From Candidatus Binatia bacterium (GTDB lineage Bacteria; Desulfobacterota_B; Binatia; UBA9968; JAJDTQ01): a stretch of 23,359 nt of DNA. A program made the translations under genes and the position numbers. Within the stretch, counting starts at the first letter, position 1, and the number at the start of each line of letters is the position of its first letter. Location: the NCBI GenBank assembly GCA_022827045.1, contig JAJDTQ010000060.1:1-23359 (forward strand). The letters are read 5' to 3'. The notes under the pieces were generated by a model. That model had not been told where the DNA came from. It ran no database searches and saw nothing but the letters and a program-made list of their open reading frames with translations. Shown here piece by piece: positions 15,543 through 23,297 of this stretch.

Positions 15543-16706
15543 CTACTTGTTCTGTCTCTTGGTCGCCGCCTTGACCAGCTTCCAGTAGAACTTGCTCACT
15601 GGCCGGGGGTCCAGGAACCCCAGCATCGGGTATTTGCGTCCCTCGACGCGCTTGCCGTCGACGAGCACGTCGTCCTTGGAGATGTCCGTGCGCATGGAGT
15701 TGGAGGGCTCCACCACCACCTGGTTCATCACCCGCTGCCAGGTGGACTGGCCTTCCCGGGACAGGAACCAGTTGGCGAAGACCGCGGCCGCGTTGGGGTG
15801 GGGCGCGCCCTTCAGGTGCGCCAGCACGCTGCTGTTGCCGCTGCCCATGGCACCCGCTTCCTTGATGTTCTCGGCCGGGTATGTCTTGACCGGAAGCCCC
15901 TGTTTCGCTGCTTTCTCGACGTCGCGGCACATGAAGCACAGCGGATATTTGCCGCGGGCCAGCCAGTTGGTGGCCTGCCGGCGGTCGCGGGAGATGGTCA
16001 GGTCCATCTCGGTGAACAGCCGCTCCAGGAACTTGGGACCCACGTCGGGGTTGTAGTAGAGCTGCAGCATGGGCGTGGGCACCGAGCCTCCGCGGCCATA
16101 GCTGTAGAAGCCGAGCTTACCCTTCCACTTGGGATCCAGGATGTCCCAGAAGGAATCGATCCCCTTGAGGTTCGTCAGCAACTTGCTGTTGTACGCCATG
16201 CTGGCCGTGCCGGGAGTGCCTTCGTAAAGGAAGATGTACTTGCCGTCCGGGTCGCGGTAGAAGTGCTGTCCCTTGTACCACTTGGATTGGTCGGTCACCT
16301 CGGGGAGCATGAGCAGGGGCTTGACGGGCGCCAGGTAATCCAGGATATACGCCGTCCGCGCCGCGTTAGGGCCGTACGAGAAGAGGTCCACCAGGTACTT
16401 CTTCGCCCTGCGCTCCGCGATCATGCGCTGAATCAGCTCGGAGTGGCCCGACACGCTCACCACCTTGATCTTGGGATAGCGCTTCTGAAAGGCGCCGAGG
16501 ATCTCGTGATGGGTGATCTCGTCGCCGCCGTAGATGTTGACCTGTCCCTCGGCCCGGGCTGCCGCCAGGGTCTTTTCCCACTTCGCGCCAGCGTCGGCCG
16601 CAGCGCCGTAGGAGGCGAGAGCCAGGACGCCGCAGAGCGCGAGCACGCCGTATCGGAAGTAACGAACGGCCGGGCCGCCTAAATCATATCTCGGGCTCAT
16701 AACCAT
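15543..16706 (-). CDS. Periplasmic substrate-binding protein of an iron-type ABC transporter
   Basis: This 387-residue extracellular solute-binding protein has a signal peptide (hydrophobic 20-34, cleavage near Ala37). The mature protein begins with the typical WEKTLAAARAEGQVNIYGG, the first strand and helix of the Fe(III)/2-aminoethylphosphonate/putrescine class. Later patches such as SMAYNSKLL and SFWDILDPKWKGKLGF are standard for this class. The start may be ATG at 16706 or ATG at 16700; GGAGG lies three or nine bases upstream respectively. It lies 27 bases after the lysine-rich protein gene and is followed by its permease. Many catabolic clusters use this class for aromatic or organic acids, so iron is not a safe assumption. 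Confidence 0.9.
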   Translation of the reverse strand: MVMSPRYDLGGPAVRYFRYGVLALCGVLALASYGAAADAGAKWEKTLAAARAEGQVNIYGGDEITHHEILGAFQKRYPKIKVVSVSGHSELIQRMIAERRAKKYLVDLFSYGPNAARTAYILDYLAPVKPLLMLPEVTDQSKWYKGQHFYRDPDGKYIFLYEGTPGTASMAYNSKLLTNLKGIDSFWDILDPKWKGKLGFYSYGRGGSVPTPMLQLYYNPDVGPKFLERLFTEMDLTISRDRRQATNWLARGKYPLCFMCRDVEKAAKQGLPVKTYPAENIKEAGAMGSGNSSVLAHLKGAPHPNAAAVFANWFLSREGQSTWQRVMNQVVVEPSNSMRTDISKDDVLVDGKRVEGRKYPMLGFLDPRPVSKFYWKLVKAATKRQNK

Positions 16707-16733
16707 GTTCCTCCTTCGAGTCGTGCGGCTCGT

Positions 16734-17138
16734 CTATTTCTTCTTTTTCTTCTTCTTTTTGTCGGAGAGCAGCTCACCCTTGCCGGTCACGCGCACGGTG
16801 AGGGCCAGCAGGCCGGCCTCCTCGGGATCGCGTTCGACCTTCACGGTGACCTGGTCGCGCTTTTTCAGGTCGCCGATGGCTATGTCTTGCCAGGCGTCGC
16901 CCACTTTCTTCTGGATCTTGGTATCGTCCCCGACGCCGATGTAGGCCTTCCGGATCCTGCCCTTGCCCCCGCGCTGGTACTGGTACTCGATGGTGGCGGG
17001 CCCCACGTCGGCGACGACCAGCTCCATCTCCTTGGTGCTCTTGCCCTTTTTCTTCTTGTCCTGGGCATCGGCGCTACCGGCGGCCAGCAGGGAGAATACG
17101 AACAGAACAGCCAGTATCGATAAGAACGTCTTCTTCAC
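16734..17138 (-). CDS. Small secreted lysine-rich protein, function unknown
   Basis: This 134-residue protein starts with GTG at 17138, supported by GGAGGG just upstream and by a classical leader directly after it (KKTFLSILAVLFVFSLLAAG, cleavage near ADA-QD). The mature protein begins with a DKKKKGK cluster, has a middle part rich in beta-strand-like segments (MELVVADVGPATIEYQY, RKAYIGVGDDTKIQ, DQVTVKVERD), and ends in eight consecutive lysines before the stop. The middle looks like a small beta-barrel or OB-like fold, but I recognise no family. The charged tails suggest binding to polyanions such as lipopolysaccharide, nucleic acid or acidic ligands. It is the first gene of the ABC binding-protein operon. 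Confidence 0.7.
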   Translation of the reverse strand: MKKTFLSILAVLFVFSLLAAGSADAQDKKKKGKSTKEMELVVADVGPATIEYQYQRGGKGRIRKAYIGVGDDTKIQKKVGDAWQDIAIGDLKKRDQVTVKVERDPEEAGLLALTVRVTGKGELLSDKKKKKKKK

Positions 17139-17219
17139 GTTACCCTCCGCTCTACTCAAGTGGTTTGCATGAGATGGGTTCGCTCAAGAGGAGCCCCTTA
17201 GACCACATTCGTTTCGGCG

Positions 17220-17257
17220 CTGTCAAGGACCGGCCCCCGGTTGCCCGTCCTTGACAG
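17220..17257. promoter_or_regulatory. Perfect 11-bp inverted repeat with outward TTGACA boxes in divergent promoter region
   Basis: CTGTCAAGGAC at 17220-17230 and GTCCTTGACAG at 17247-17257 are exact reverse complements with a 16-base spacer. Each arm contains a consensus -35 TTGACA, one per strand, pointing outward to the UbiD gene (plus) and the lysine-rich protein gene (minus). Matching -10 boxes are weak: AGTAAT at 15-base spacing on plus, TCTAAG at 18 on minus. The arrangement suits a divergent promoter pair with shared control. Confidence 0.5.
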
Positions 17258-17313
17258 TTTCCGAAGGCGTTAGTAATCGTGGGCTGCCCTGCCGGGTTTG
17301 GGAAAGGCTGAAC

Positions 17314-18774
17314 ATGCTCTGGAACGATCTTCGGGAATATCTGCACAAGCTGGACGAGTTGGGCGAGCTCGAAACCGTGCTCGGCTGCGACTGGCAGGAG
17401 GAAATCGGCGGTATCGCGGAGCTCGTGACCGAGCAGCGGGGGCCGGCGCTCCTGTTCGACGAGATCCGGGACTACCCCAGGGGTTACCGGGTCGCCGTCA
17501 ACCTGTTCAATACGCCGAAGCGCACGGCCACGGCCCTGGGCATTGCGCTGGAGCCCTCCATCGACGGAGTGGCCGAACGTTTCGCCTGGAAGCTCAAGGA
17601 CTTCCGGGCGACGCCGCCCGAGGAAGTCCGGGACGGGCCGGTCCTTGAGAACGTCATGACCGGCGAGGACGTGGACCTCTTCAAGTTCCCCACGCCCAAG
17701 TGGCACGAGAACGACGGCGGCCGCTATATCGGCACCGGCGTCTGCGTCATCCAGAAAGACCCCGACACCGGGTTCGTCAATTCCGGCGCCTATCGCGTGG
17801 CGGTCCACGACAAGTCCACCTGCACCATCTTCACCGAGCACGGGAAGCACGGCGACGTGATCCGCCGCAAGTACTGGGACCGGGGCGAGCCCTGTCCGGT
17901 GGTCATCTCCGTGGGCCAGGAGCCGGTGCTGACCGCGCTGGGATCGTCGAGCGTCTACCGCACGCCCGAGGGGGTGTCCGAGTTCGAGGTGGCCGGCTAC
18001 CTGCACGGCAGCCCCTATCCGGTGGTACGGGGCGGCGTGACCGGGCTGCCCATGCCGGCCGCCGCCGAGATCGTCATCGAGGGCTTCATCGCGTCTCCGG
18101 AGGACGGCCTTTTGCCGGAGGGACCGTTCGGCGAGTGGACCGGCTACTATGCCCACGGCCGCAGGCCCGAGACGCGTATCGACGTCCGGGCCGTTTATCA
18201 CCGCAACGACCCCATCATCTTCGGCGCCTCGCCCACGCGGCCGGTGGGATGCGACTACTTCGCCAGCCTCGGCGGCGACAACCTCGAGGCCCGGCAGCGT
18301 CTGGAGAAGGCCGGCATCCCCGGCATCGTCCGGATCGTGGCGCTGGCGCGCCCGCACCTCTACGCGGTGGCGGTGGAGCAGATGTACCGTGACCACGTGC
18401 GCGACGTGATCAAGGTGCTGGTGCCGGGGGGCGACCGCTACAACGGGCACCAGACGTGGATCATCGTGGATGACGACATCGACGTCACCGATGCCAAGGA
18501 GGTGCTGTGGGCCGTGGCCAGCCGGTGCAGGCCCGAGGAGGGCGTGCAGGTCATTCCCGGCACGGCGGTCTGGCAACTGGACCCACGGATTCCGCCGGAA
18601 GAGCGCTCCAACCCCGACGCCGCCCACGGACGCGCCTCCTACACGGCCCATAACCTCGTGATCGACGCGTGCCGTCCCTATGGCTGGATCGACGCGTTCC
18701 CGCCCGTATGCGTCAACGGCCCGGAGCTGCGGCAGAAGATCCGCGCGAAGTGGGGCCATCTGCTTTCGCGCTGA
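17314..18774 (+). CDS. UbiD-family prenylated-FMN-dependent decarboxylase
   Basis: This 486-residue enzyme removes or adds a carboxyl group on aromatic or unsaturated acids using prenylated FMN, which is made by a UbiX-type partner not seen in this window. The catalytic set aligns with fungal Fdc1 at constant offsets: metal ligands Asn156, His179 and Glu225, and catalytic Arg161, Glu269 and Glu274 (motifs NSGAYR and PEGPFGEWTGYY). It is therefore expected to be active. The ATG at 17314 follows GGAAAGG by six bases; the frame is open upstream but without family sequence. It opens the right-hand operon and is followed by the Rieske oxygenase after 41 bases. In context it probably decarboxylates a hydroxylated aromatic diacid, but the substrate is inferred only from neighbours. 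Confidence 0.93.
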   Translation: MLWNDLREYLHKLDELGELETVLGCDWQEEIGGIAELVTEQRGPALLFDEIRDYPRGYRVAVNLFNTPKRTATALGIALEPSIDGVAERFAWKLKDFRATPPEEVRDGPVLENVMTGEDVDLFKFPTPKWHENDGGRYIGTGVCVIQKDPDTGFVNSGAYRVAVHDKSTCTIFTEHGKHGDVIRRKYWDRGEPCPVVISVGQEPVLTALGSSSVYRTPEGVSEFEVAGYLHGSPYPVVRGGVTGLPMPAAAEIVIEGFIASPEDGLLPEGPFGEWTGYYAHGRRPETRIDVRAVYHRNDPIIFGASPTRPVGCDYFASLGGDNLEARQRLEKAGIPGIVRIVALARPHLYAVAVEQMYRDHVRDVIKVLVPGGDRYNGHQTWIIVDDDIDVTDAKEVLWAVASRCRPEEGVQVIPGTAVWQLDPRIPPEERSNPDAAHGRASYTAHNLVIDACRPYGWIDAFPPVCVNGPELRQKIRAKWGHLLSR

Positions 18775-18815
18775 AGGGGTAGGGCGGGGCAGAAGGCCGA
18801 AGGCAGGAGCAGCCA

Positions 18816-20114
18816 ATGGACCAAGGCGAGAACGAAGTCCTGACACAAACGGATCGCGGCGCCCCCTGCGGCGAGCTCATGCGCCGCTACTGGCAGCCGG
18901 CGGCGCTCTCCGAGGAGCTCCCGCGCGGCGGCCCGCCGCTGCCCGTGAGGCTCCTGGGCGAGGACCTGGTGCTGTTCCGGGACGACCGCGGCAGGCCGGG
19001 GCTCCTGGGCATCCACTGCGCGCACCGTGGCGCCGATCTGAGCTATGGCCGCCTGGAGGACGGCGGCCTCCGCTGCATCTATCACGGCTGGCTCTACGAT
19101 ATCGAAGGGCGCTGCCTGGACCAGCCCGGGGAGCCCGGCGGCGGCGAGCACCGCGACGCCATCCGTCAGCTCGCCTACCCGTGCCGCGAGAAGAGCGGGA
19201 TCATCTTCGCATACATGGGTCCGGGCGAGCCGCCGCTGCTGCCCGCCTACGATTGGCTGACGGTGCCGGACGACCAAGTGGCCCCCACCAAGCTCTTCAG
19301 CGAGTGCAACTACCTCCAGGGCAACGAGGGCAACATCGACATCTTCCACAACAACTACCTGCACTTCGTGAAGCGCGACCTTTCGGCCATGAGCGAGGAG
19401 GAGGTCCGGAACATCCGGGACCGCTTCGGCGACGTGGAAAGGGTCAACGGGCGGGGGCCGTCGCCGGGGACGGAGCGGACCCATGCCCAGCTCCTGGACC
19501 TGGGGATCCGCATCTGCAAGGTGCGGCGCATGGATGACGAACGGAACTACATCCGCGCCGCCACCTTCGTGCTGCCGAGCATGACGGTCATTCCGGGCGG
19601 CGCCATCAACTGGCACGTTCCCATCGACGACACCCACCACTGGAAATATGTCATCACCTTCAGCCGCGAGAAGGCGCTGGACAAGGAGACCGCCACCATG
19701 CGGTCGAGCCAGTGGGCGCCCGCGCCGGACTACCGCCCGATGGTGAGTAAGGTCAACCGCTACGGGCAGGACCGCAGCCTCATGAAGGACCGTGTCTACT
19801 GCGGCATCGACTACCCCAATCCGATCCAGGACCTGTGCGTGGTGGAGGGGGCCGGGCTGGTGCAGGACCGCACCAACGAGCACCTGGTGGAGTCGGACAT
19901 CCCCATCGTGGCGTCGCGCAAGGTCCTGATGAAGGCCATCAAGGACGTTGAGGACGGCAACGATCCGCCCCATGTAGTCCGCGACCCGGAGGCCAACCTG
20001 TTCCCCCAGATCGTCGCTACCTACGGCGTGATCCCGAGCCGCACCCCATGGCAGGACCACCTGGAGCAACTCGTGGCTGAAGGGCAGGGCTGGCAGACCC
20101 TGGCGACTCCATGA
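18816..20114 (+). CDS. Rieske aromatic-ring oxygenase, alpha-type subunit (phthalate dioxygenase-like)
   Basis: This 432-residue oxygenase component has a Rieske 2Fe-2S domain with Cys68, His70, Cys87 and His90 (CAHRG and CIYHGW), followed by a catalytic domain carrying the mononuclear iron motif NIDIFHNNYLH, with His178 and His183 as likely ligands. The layout matches the alpha-only oxygenases of the phthalate 4,5-dioxygenase/vanillate demethylase group, which work with a separate reductase. No reductase gene is in the window. The ATG at 18816 has AGGAG upstream. Its stop overlaps the next start by four bases (ATGA), so translation is coupled to the Pht4-like dehydrogenase, which supports a cis-dihydrodiol product. 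Substrate unknown; an aromatic carboxylate is likely. Confidence 0.92.
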   Translation: MDQGENEVLTQTDRGAPCGELMRRYWQPAALSEELPRGGPPLPVRLLGEDLVLFRDDRGRPGLLGIHCAHRGADLSYGRLEDGGLRCIYHGWLYDIEGRCLDQPGEPGGGEHRDAIRQLAYPCREKSGIIFAYMGPGEPPLLPAYDWLTVPDDQVAPTKLFSECNYLQGNEGNIDIFHNNYLHFVKRDLSAMSEEEVRNIRDRFGDVERVNGRGPSPGTERTHAQLLDLGIRICKVRRMDDERNYIRAATFVLPSMTVIPGGAINWHVPIDDTHHWKYVITFSREKALDKETATMRSSQWAPAPDYRPMVSKVNRYGQDRSLMKDRVYCGIDYPNPIQDLCVVEGAGLVQDRTNEHLVESDIPIVASRKVLMKAIKDVEDGNDPPHVVRDPEANLFPQIVATYGVIPSRTPWQDHLEQLVAEGQGWQTLATP

Positions 20115-21322
20115 GCGAGGGCTCGAACACCAAGCTGAGGCTCGGAATCGCCGGCCTGGGCATGGCCGCGGCCCGGATCCTGCCGGAGATAGCGCCGCTG
20201 CCCTTCGTGCGGCTTACCGGCGCGGCCGATCTGCGCAGACATGCTCTCGACCGGTTCGCCCGGGAGTTCGGCGCGCGGACGTTCGACTCGGTGGAGGAGT
20301 TGTGCGAGAGCGACGAGGTGGACGCGGTCTACGTCGCCACGCCCCACGAGTTCCACGCCGAACACTCCATCGCCGCCATGGAGCGGGGTAAGCACGTCAT
20401 CGTCGAGAAGCCCATGGCACTAGCGTTGGACGAGGCCGAGGCCATGAACGCCGCAGCCGAGAGAAACGGTGTGAAGCTCATGTCCGGCCACACCCACAGC
20501 TTCGACCCGCCGGTGCGGAAGATGGCGGAAGTAGTGGCCGGAGGCGAGTTGGGGAAGCTCCTCATGATCTCCACCTCGTACTACAAGGACCACATGTACC
20601 GGCCCTTCTCCGACCACGACATCCGCATGAGCCGCGGCGTCGTGCTCAACCAGGGGCCGCACCAGTTCGACATCGTCAGGCTGATCGGGGGCGGGCTCGT
20701 GCGCAGCGTCCGGGCCACGGCGGGAGTCGGCGACCCCACGCGTCCGGGCGAGGGACACTACGCCTGCCACCTGGAGTTCGAGGACGGCGTGCCGGCGAGC
20801 CTGGTGTACAGCGGTTACGCCTATTTCGACACCGCGGAGCTGGTGTGGGGGCTCGGCGAGGGCGGCCTTCCCAAGGACCCCGACCGCCACCCCAAGGCGA
20901 GAGCGTTCTTCCGGAGCCTAGGCGAGGGCGCCGAGCGCAGGGACGGGCTGGAGCGAAAGCTGGAGGCATGGCGCTACGGCGGCGACGGAGCCGGTCCGAG
21001 TGCCGAAGCCGAAGCAGGTCCCCGGCACCAACCCTTCTTCGGACTGACCGTCGTGACCTGCGAGAAGGGCGAGGTCCGCCAGTCCCGGGACGGGTTGTAC
21101 ATCTACGATGACAACGGCCGCCGCGAGATTCCGGTGGAGCAGGGGGCTCGCGGCCGCGAAGCGGAGCTGCGTGAGTTCCACGACGCCATCCTCCACGACC
21201 GCCAGCCGTTCCACGACGGCCGCTGGGGCCAGGCGACCCTGGAGGTGTGCTTGGGGGTCTTGCAGTCGGCCGTGGAGCGGCGCGAGGTGTACATGTCGCA
21301 CCAGGTGCCGGTGGTGCAGTGA
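20111..21322 (+). CDS. Gfo/Idh/MocA oxidoreductase, phthalate cis-dihydrodiol dehydrogenase-like
   Basis: This 403-residue NAD(P)-dependent dehydrogenase has the Rossmann motif GIAGLGMAAA at 12-21, the family EKP motif at 99-101, and NQGPHQFDIVR at 180-190 with the catalytic histidine 184. The pattern ASLVYSGYAYFDTAEL and the C-terminal block FGLTVVTCEKGEVRQS with HDGRWGQATLEV resemble phthalate 4,5-cis-dihydrodiol dehydrogenase (Pht4), an unusual Gfo/Idh/MocA member. Its coupled position after a Rieske oxygenase fits rearomatisation of a dihydrodiol to a dihydroxy aromatic acid. A low-complexity stretch near residues 290-305 (GDGAGPSAEAEAG) is probably a surface loop. Class is confident; the exact substrate is inferred. 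Confidence 0.88.
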   Translation: MSEGSNTKLRLGIAGLGMAAARILPEIAPLPFVRLTGAADLRRHALDRFAREFGARTFDSVEELCESDEVDAVYVATPHEFHAEHSIAAMERGKHVIVEKPMALALDEAEAMNAAAERNGVKLMSGHTHSFDPPVRKMAEVVAGGELGKLLMISTSYYKDHMYRPFSDHDIRMSRGVVLNQGPHQFDIVRLIGGGLVRSVRATAGVGDPTRPGEGHYACHLEFEDGVPASLVYSGYAYFDTAELVWGLGEGGLPKDPDRHPKARAFFRSLGEGAERRDGLERKLEAWRYGGDGAGPSAEAEAGPRHQPFFGLTVVTCEKGEVRQSRDGLYIYDDNGRREIPVEQGARGREAELREFHDAILHDRQPFHDGRWGQATLEVCLGVLQSAVERREVYMSHQVPVVQ

Positions 21323-21351
21323 AACAGATCTAAAGCACACGCGAGGTGAAC

Positions 21352-22146
21352 ATGAGCCGGGTATCGATCGTGGATTTGCAGCGGATGAAGGCGGAGAACC
21401 AGAAGATCGTCGTCATGACCGCGTACGACTACACGGTGGCGCGGATCGTCGACCGGGCGGGCGTGGACGTGATCCTGGTGGGGGACAGCGGCGGGCGATA
21501 CGCTCTGGGCCACGACGACAGCAACGAGGTGACCGTGGATGAGATGGTGATCATGGCGCGCGCCGCCGCCCGCGGCTCCGAGCGGGCCATGGTAGTGGGG
21601 GACATGCCGTTCATGAGCTACCAGGTGAACGACGAGCAGGCCGTCGTAAACGCCGGCAGGCTCATCCAGGAGGCGGGGGTCCAGTCGGTCAAGCTGGAGG
21701 TGGGAGCCGAGTACGCCTCCACGGTGGCGGCCATCGTCAAGGCCGGCATCCCGGTGATGGCGCACATGGGCAGCACGCCCATGGCCAACATCGGCGCGGG
21801 CGATTTCCGCTCCAGCTCGGTGGACGAGGAGCAAGTGTGGCGCGACGCCCGGGAACTGGTCCAGGCGGGGTCTTTCTCATTGCTGCTCACCGGAATCAGC
21901 GCGGACCTGGCGCAGCGCATCACCGCCGAGGTGCGGGTCCCCACCATCGCCGGCTTCGGCGCCGGCGACCACTGCGACGGACAGATCGGCGTGACCCATC
22001 CCACCATCGGGCTCGCCTCCGACGAACTGGACCGGCGCCGGTCCAACTACGGCCCGGTGGCGGTGGCGCTCCTTGAGGCCGCCGAGCAGTTCACCCAGGA
22101 CGTCCGCGCGGGCAAGCCGGTGCGTTCCAAGCGGGACAGCGGGTGA
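21352..22146 (+). CDS. PanB-like (ketopantoate hydroxymethyltransferase family) protein without catalytic Glu
   Basis: This 264-residue TIM-barrel protein aligns without gaps to ketopantoate hydroxymethyltransferase through most of its length. Metal ligands Asp45, Asp84 and Glu116 are kept (LVGDS, VVGDMPF, VKLE), as are Lys114 and His138. The catalytic glutamate of PanB (Glu181 in E. coli, LVLECVP) is replaced by Thr180 (LLLTGIS). The helix after it, DLAQRIT, is conserved, so the alignment is secure. The enzyme is unlikely to make ketopantoate. Set within an aromatic-acid operon, it may carry out another aldol, retro-aldol or C-C lyase reaction of the PEP mutase/isocitrate lyase superfamily type. 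The ATG at 21352 follows GAGG by five bases; a GTG at 21346 overlaps that site. Spacing is 29 bases from the dehydrogenase and 25 to the bicupin. Confidence 0.83.
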   Translation: MSRVSIVDLQRMKAENQKIVVMTAYDYTVARIVDRAGVDVILVGDSGGRYALGHDDSNEVTVDEMVIMARAAARGSERAMVVGDMPFMSYQVNDEQAVVNAGRLIQEAGVQSVKLEVGAEYASTVAAIVKAGIPVMAHMGSTPMANIGAGDFRSSSVDEEQVWRDARELVQAGSFSLLLTGISADLAQRITAEVRVPTIAGFGAGDHCDGQIGVTHPTIGLASDELDRRRSNYGPVAVALLEAAEQFTQDVRAGKPVRSKRDSG

Positions 22147-22171
22147 CTCGGAGGAGACGGAGGAATCAGCG

Positions 22172-23272
22172 ATGTTGGATGCACGGCCCGGTTTCGATCA
22201 ATGGTACGTCAAGAGCTCCTACCAGGACTTCGTGAAGCAGGAGGGGGTGCCGCTCTACGAAGGAAGCGCGCTGGAGAACCTCAACACGCTGGAGCTGGAT
22301 GAGTGGGAGCGGCGCGGCGGCAAGGCCGCCTACACGCGCCTCGGGGAGCAGGAGACCAACAGCCTCCAGATCGTTGAGATCCCGGCCAAGGGAGAGCTCA
22401 AGCCCGAGCACCACATCTATGACGCGATCATGTACGTAATGCAGGGACGCGGCGCTTCCGTGATCTGGCAGGAGGGGGAGAAGAAGCATACCGTGGAATG
22501 GGAGGAGGGAGCGCTGCTGTCCATCCCGTTGAACGCCTGGCACCAGGAGTTCAACAGTTCCGGCGACGAGCCTTGCCGGCTGCTCTTCGGCACCAACGCG
22601 GCGCACGTCATAAACCTCTACCATAACCTCGATTTCGTCTTTAACAATACGTATTCGTTTACGGATCGATTCTCCATGTCCATGCCCGACTTCTTCACGG
22701 ACGAGGGCCGCCAGTGGAACCTTCGGCTCTTCGAGACCAATTTCATCCCGGACATCCGCACCTTCAGGCTCGACCCCTATCCCGAGCGCGGGAACCGCAC
22801 CGCGATCATGCGCCTGTCCATGGCGAGTTGCTCCATCGGCATGCACATCATGGAAGCGTCGGAGGGCACCTACGTCACCGCCCACCGGCACGGCGCCGGC
22901 GCCCACGTCATCGTCATCGGCGGTGAAGGCTACGAATTGATGTTCATGCCGGGGCAGGAGAACGAGCGCCGCAAGGTCCGCACGGTTCCCTACGCCGTCG
23001 TGGCGCCCCGCACCAACGAGTTCCACCAGCATTTCAACAGCGGCAAGGGCGGCTACCGGATGCTGGCGTTCCGGGGCACTGGGCTGCGCTACGGCTCGGG
23101 TCGGAGCTTCCACCCGGCCCGCACCGCCCAGGACACCGATCCCTTCGCCGAGTCGTTCAAGATCCGCTACGAGAACGAAGACCCCTCCATCCGGGAGGAG
23201 TACAACCGCGAGCTTGAGAAGAACGGCGTCACCGTGCGGCTCGAGCCGCTGGAACAGGGCAGCAGGGGTTAG
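22172..23272 (+). CDS. Bicupin protein, possible ring-cleavage dioxygenase or isomerase
   Basis: This 366-residue protein carries two cupin barrels. The first has Glu79, His80 and His81 in KPEHHIYD and a second histidine at 124 (NAWHQEF). The second has His238, His240 and His245 in AHRHGAGAH, and NEFHQHFNSG at 282-291 with His285 and His287. Both barrels thus appear able to bind metal. Bicupins in aromatic operons include gentisate- and hydroxyanthranilate-type dioxygenases and related enzymes, so a ring-cleavage role is plausible, but I see no decisive signature. The ATG at 22172 follows GGAGGA by seven bases. The frame is open upstream into the PanB-like gene, but that part is not cupin sequence. 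Confident on fold, open on reaction. Confidence 0.82.
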   Translation: MLDARPGFDQWYVKSSYQDFVKQEGVPLYEGSALENLNTLELDEWERRGGKAAYTRLGEQETNSLQIVEIPAKGELKPEHHIYDAIMYVMQGRGASVIWQEGEKKHTVEWEEGALLSIPLNAWHQEFNSSGDEPCRLLFGTNAAHVINLYHNLDFVFNNTYSFTDRFSMSMPDFFTDEGRQWNLRLFETNFIPDIRTFRLDPYPERGNRTAIMRLSMASCSIGMHIMEASEGTYVTAHRHGAGAHVIVIGGEGYELMFMPGQENERRKVRTVPYAVVAPRTNEFHQHFNSGKGGYRMLAFRGTGLRYGSGRSFHPARTAQDTDPFAESFKIRYENEDPSIREEYNRELEKNGVTVRLEPLEQGSRG

Positions 23273-23297
23273 GACACTTCGCACGGGAGCGTGGAAA

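Noticed and set aside
15543..16706. Naming the binding protein as an iron transporter component (FbpA)
   Set aside because: Only the broad class is visible. The two-tyrosine iron site was not established, and this class also binds organic ligands.
17152..18846. A 564-codon minus-strand open frame
   Set aside because: It is antisense to the UbiD gene, whose catalytic residues are all conserved on the plus strand.
21352..22146. Calling this gene panB as a pantothenate biosynthesis enzyme
   Set aside because: The catalytic glutamate is missing and the neighbours are catabolic, so the housekeeping name would mislead.
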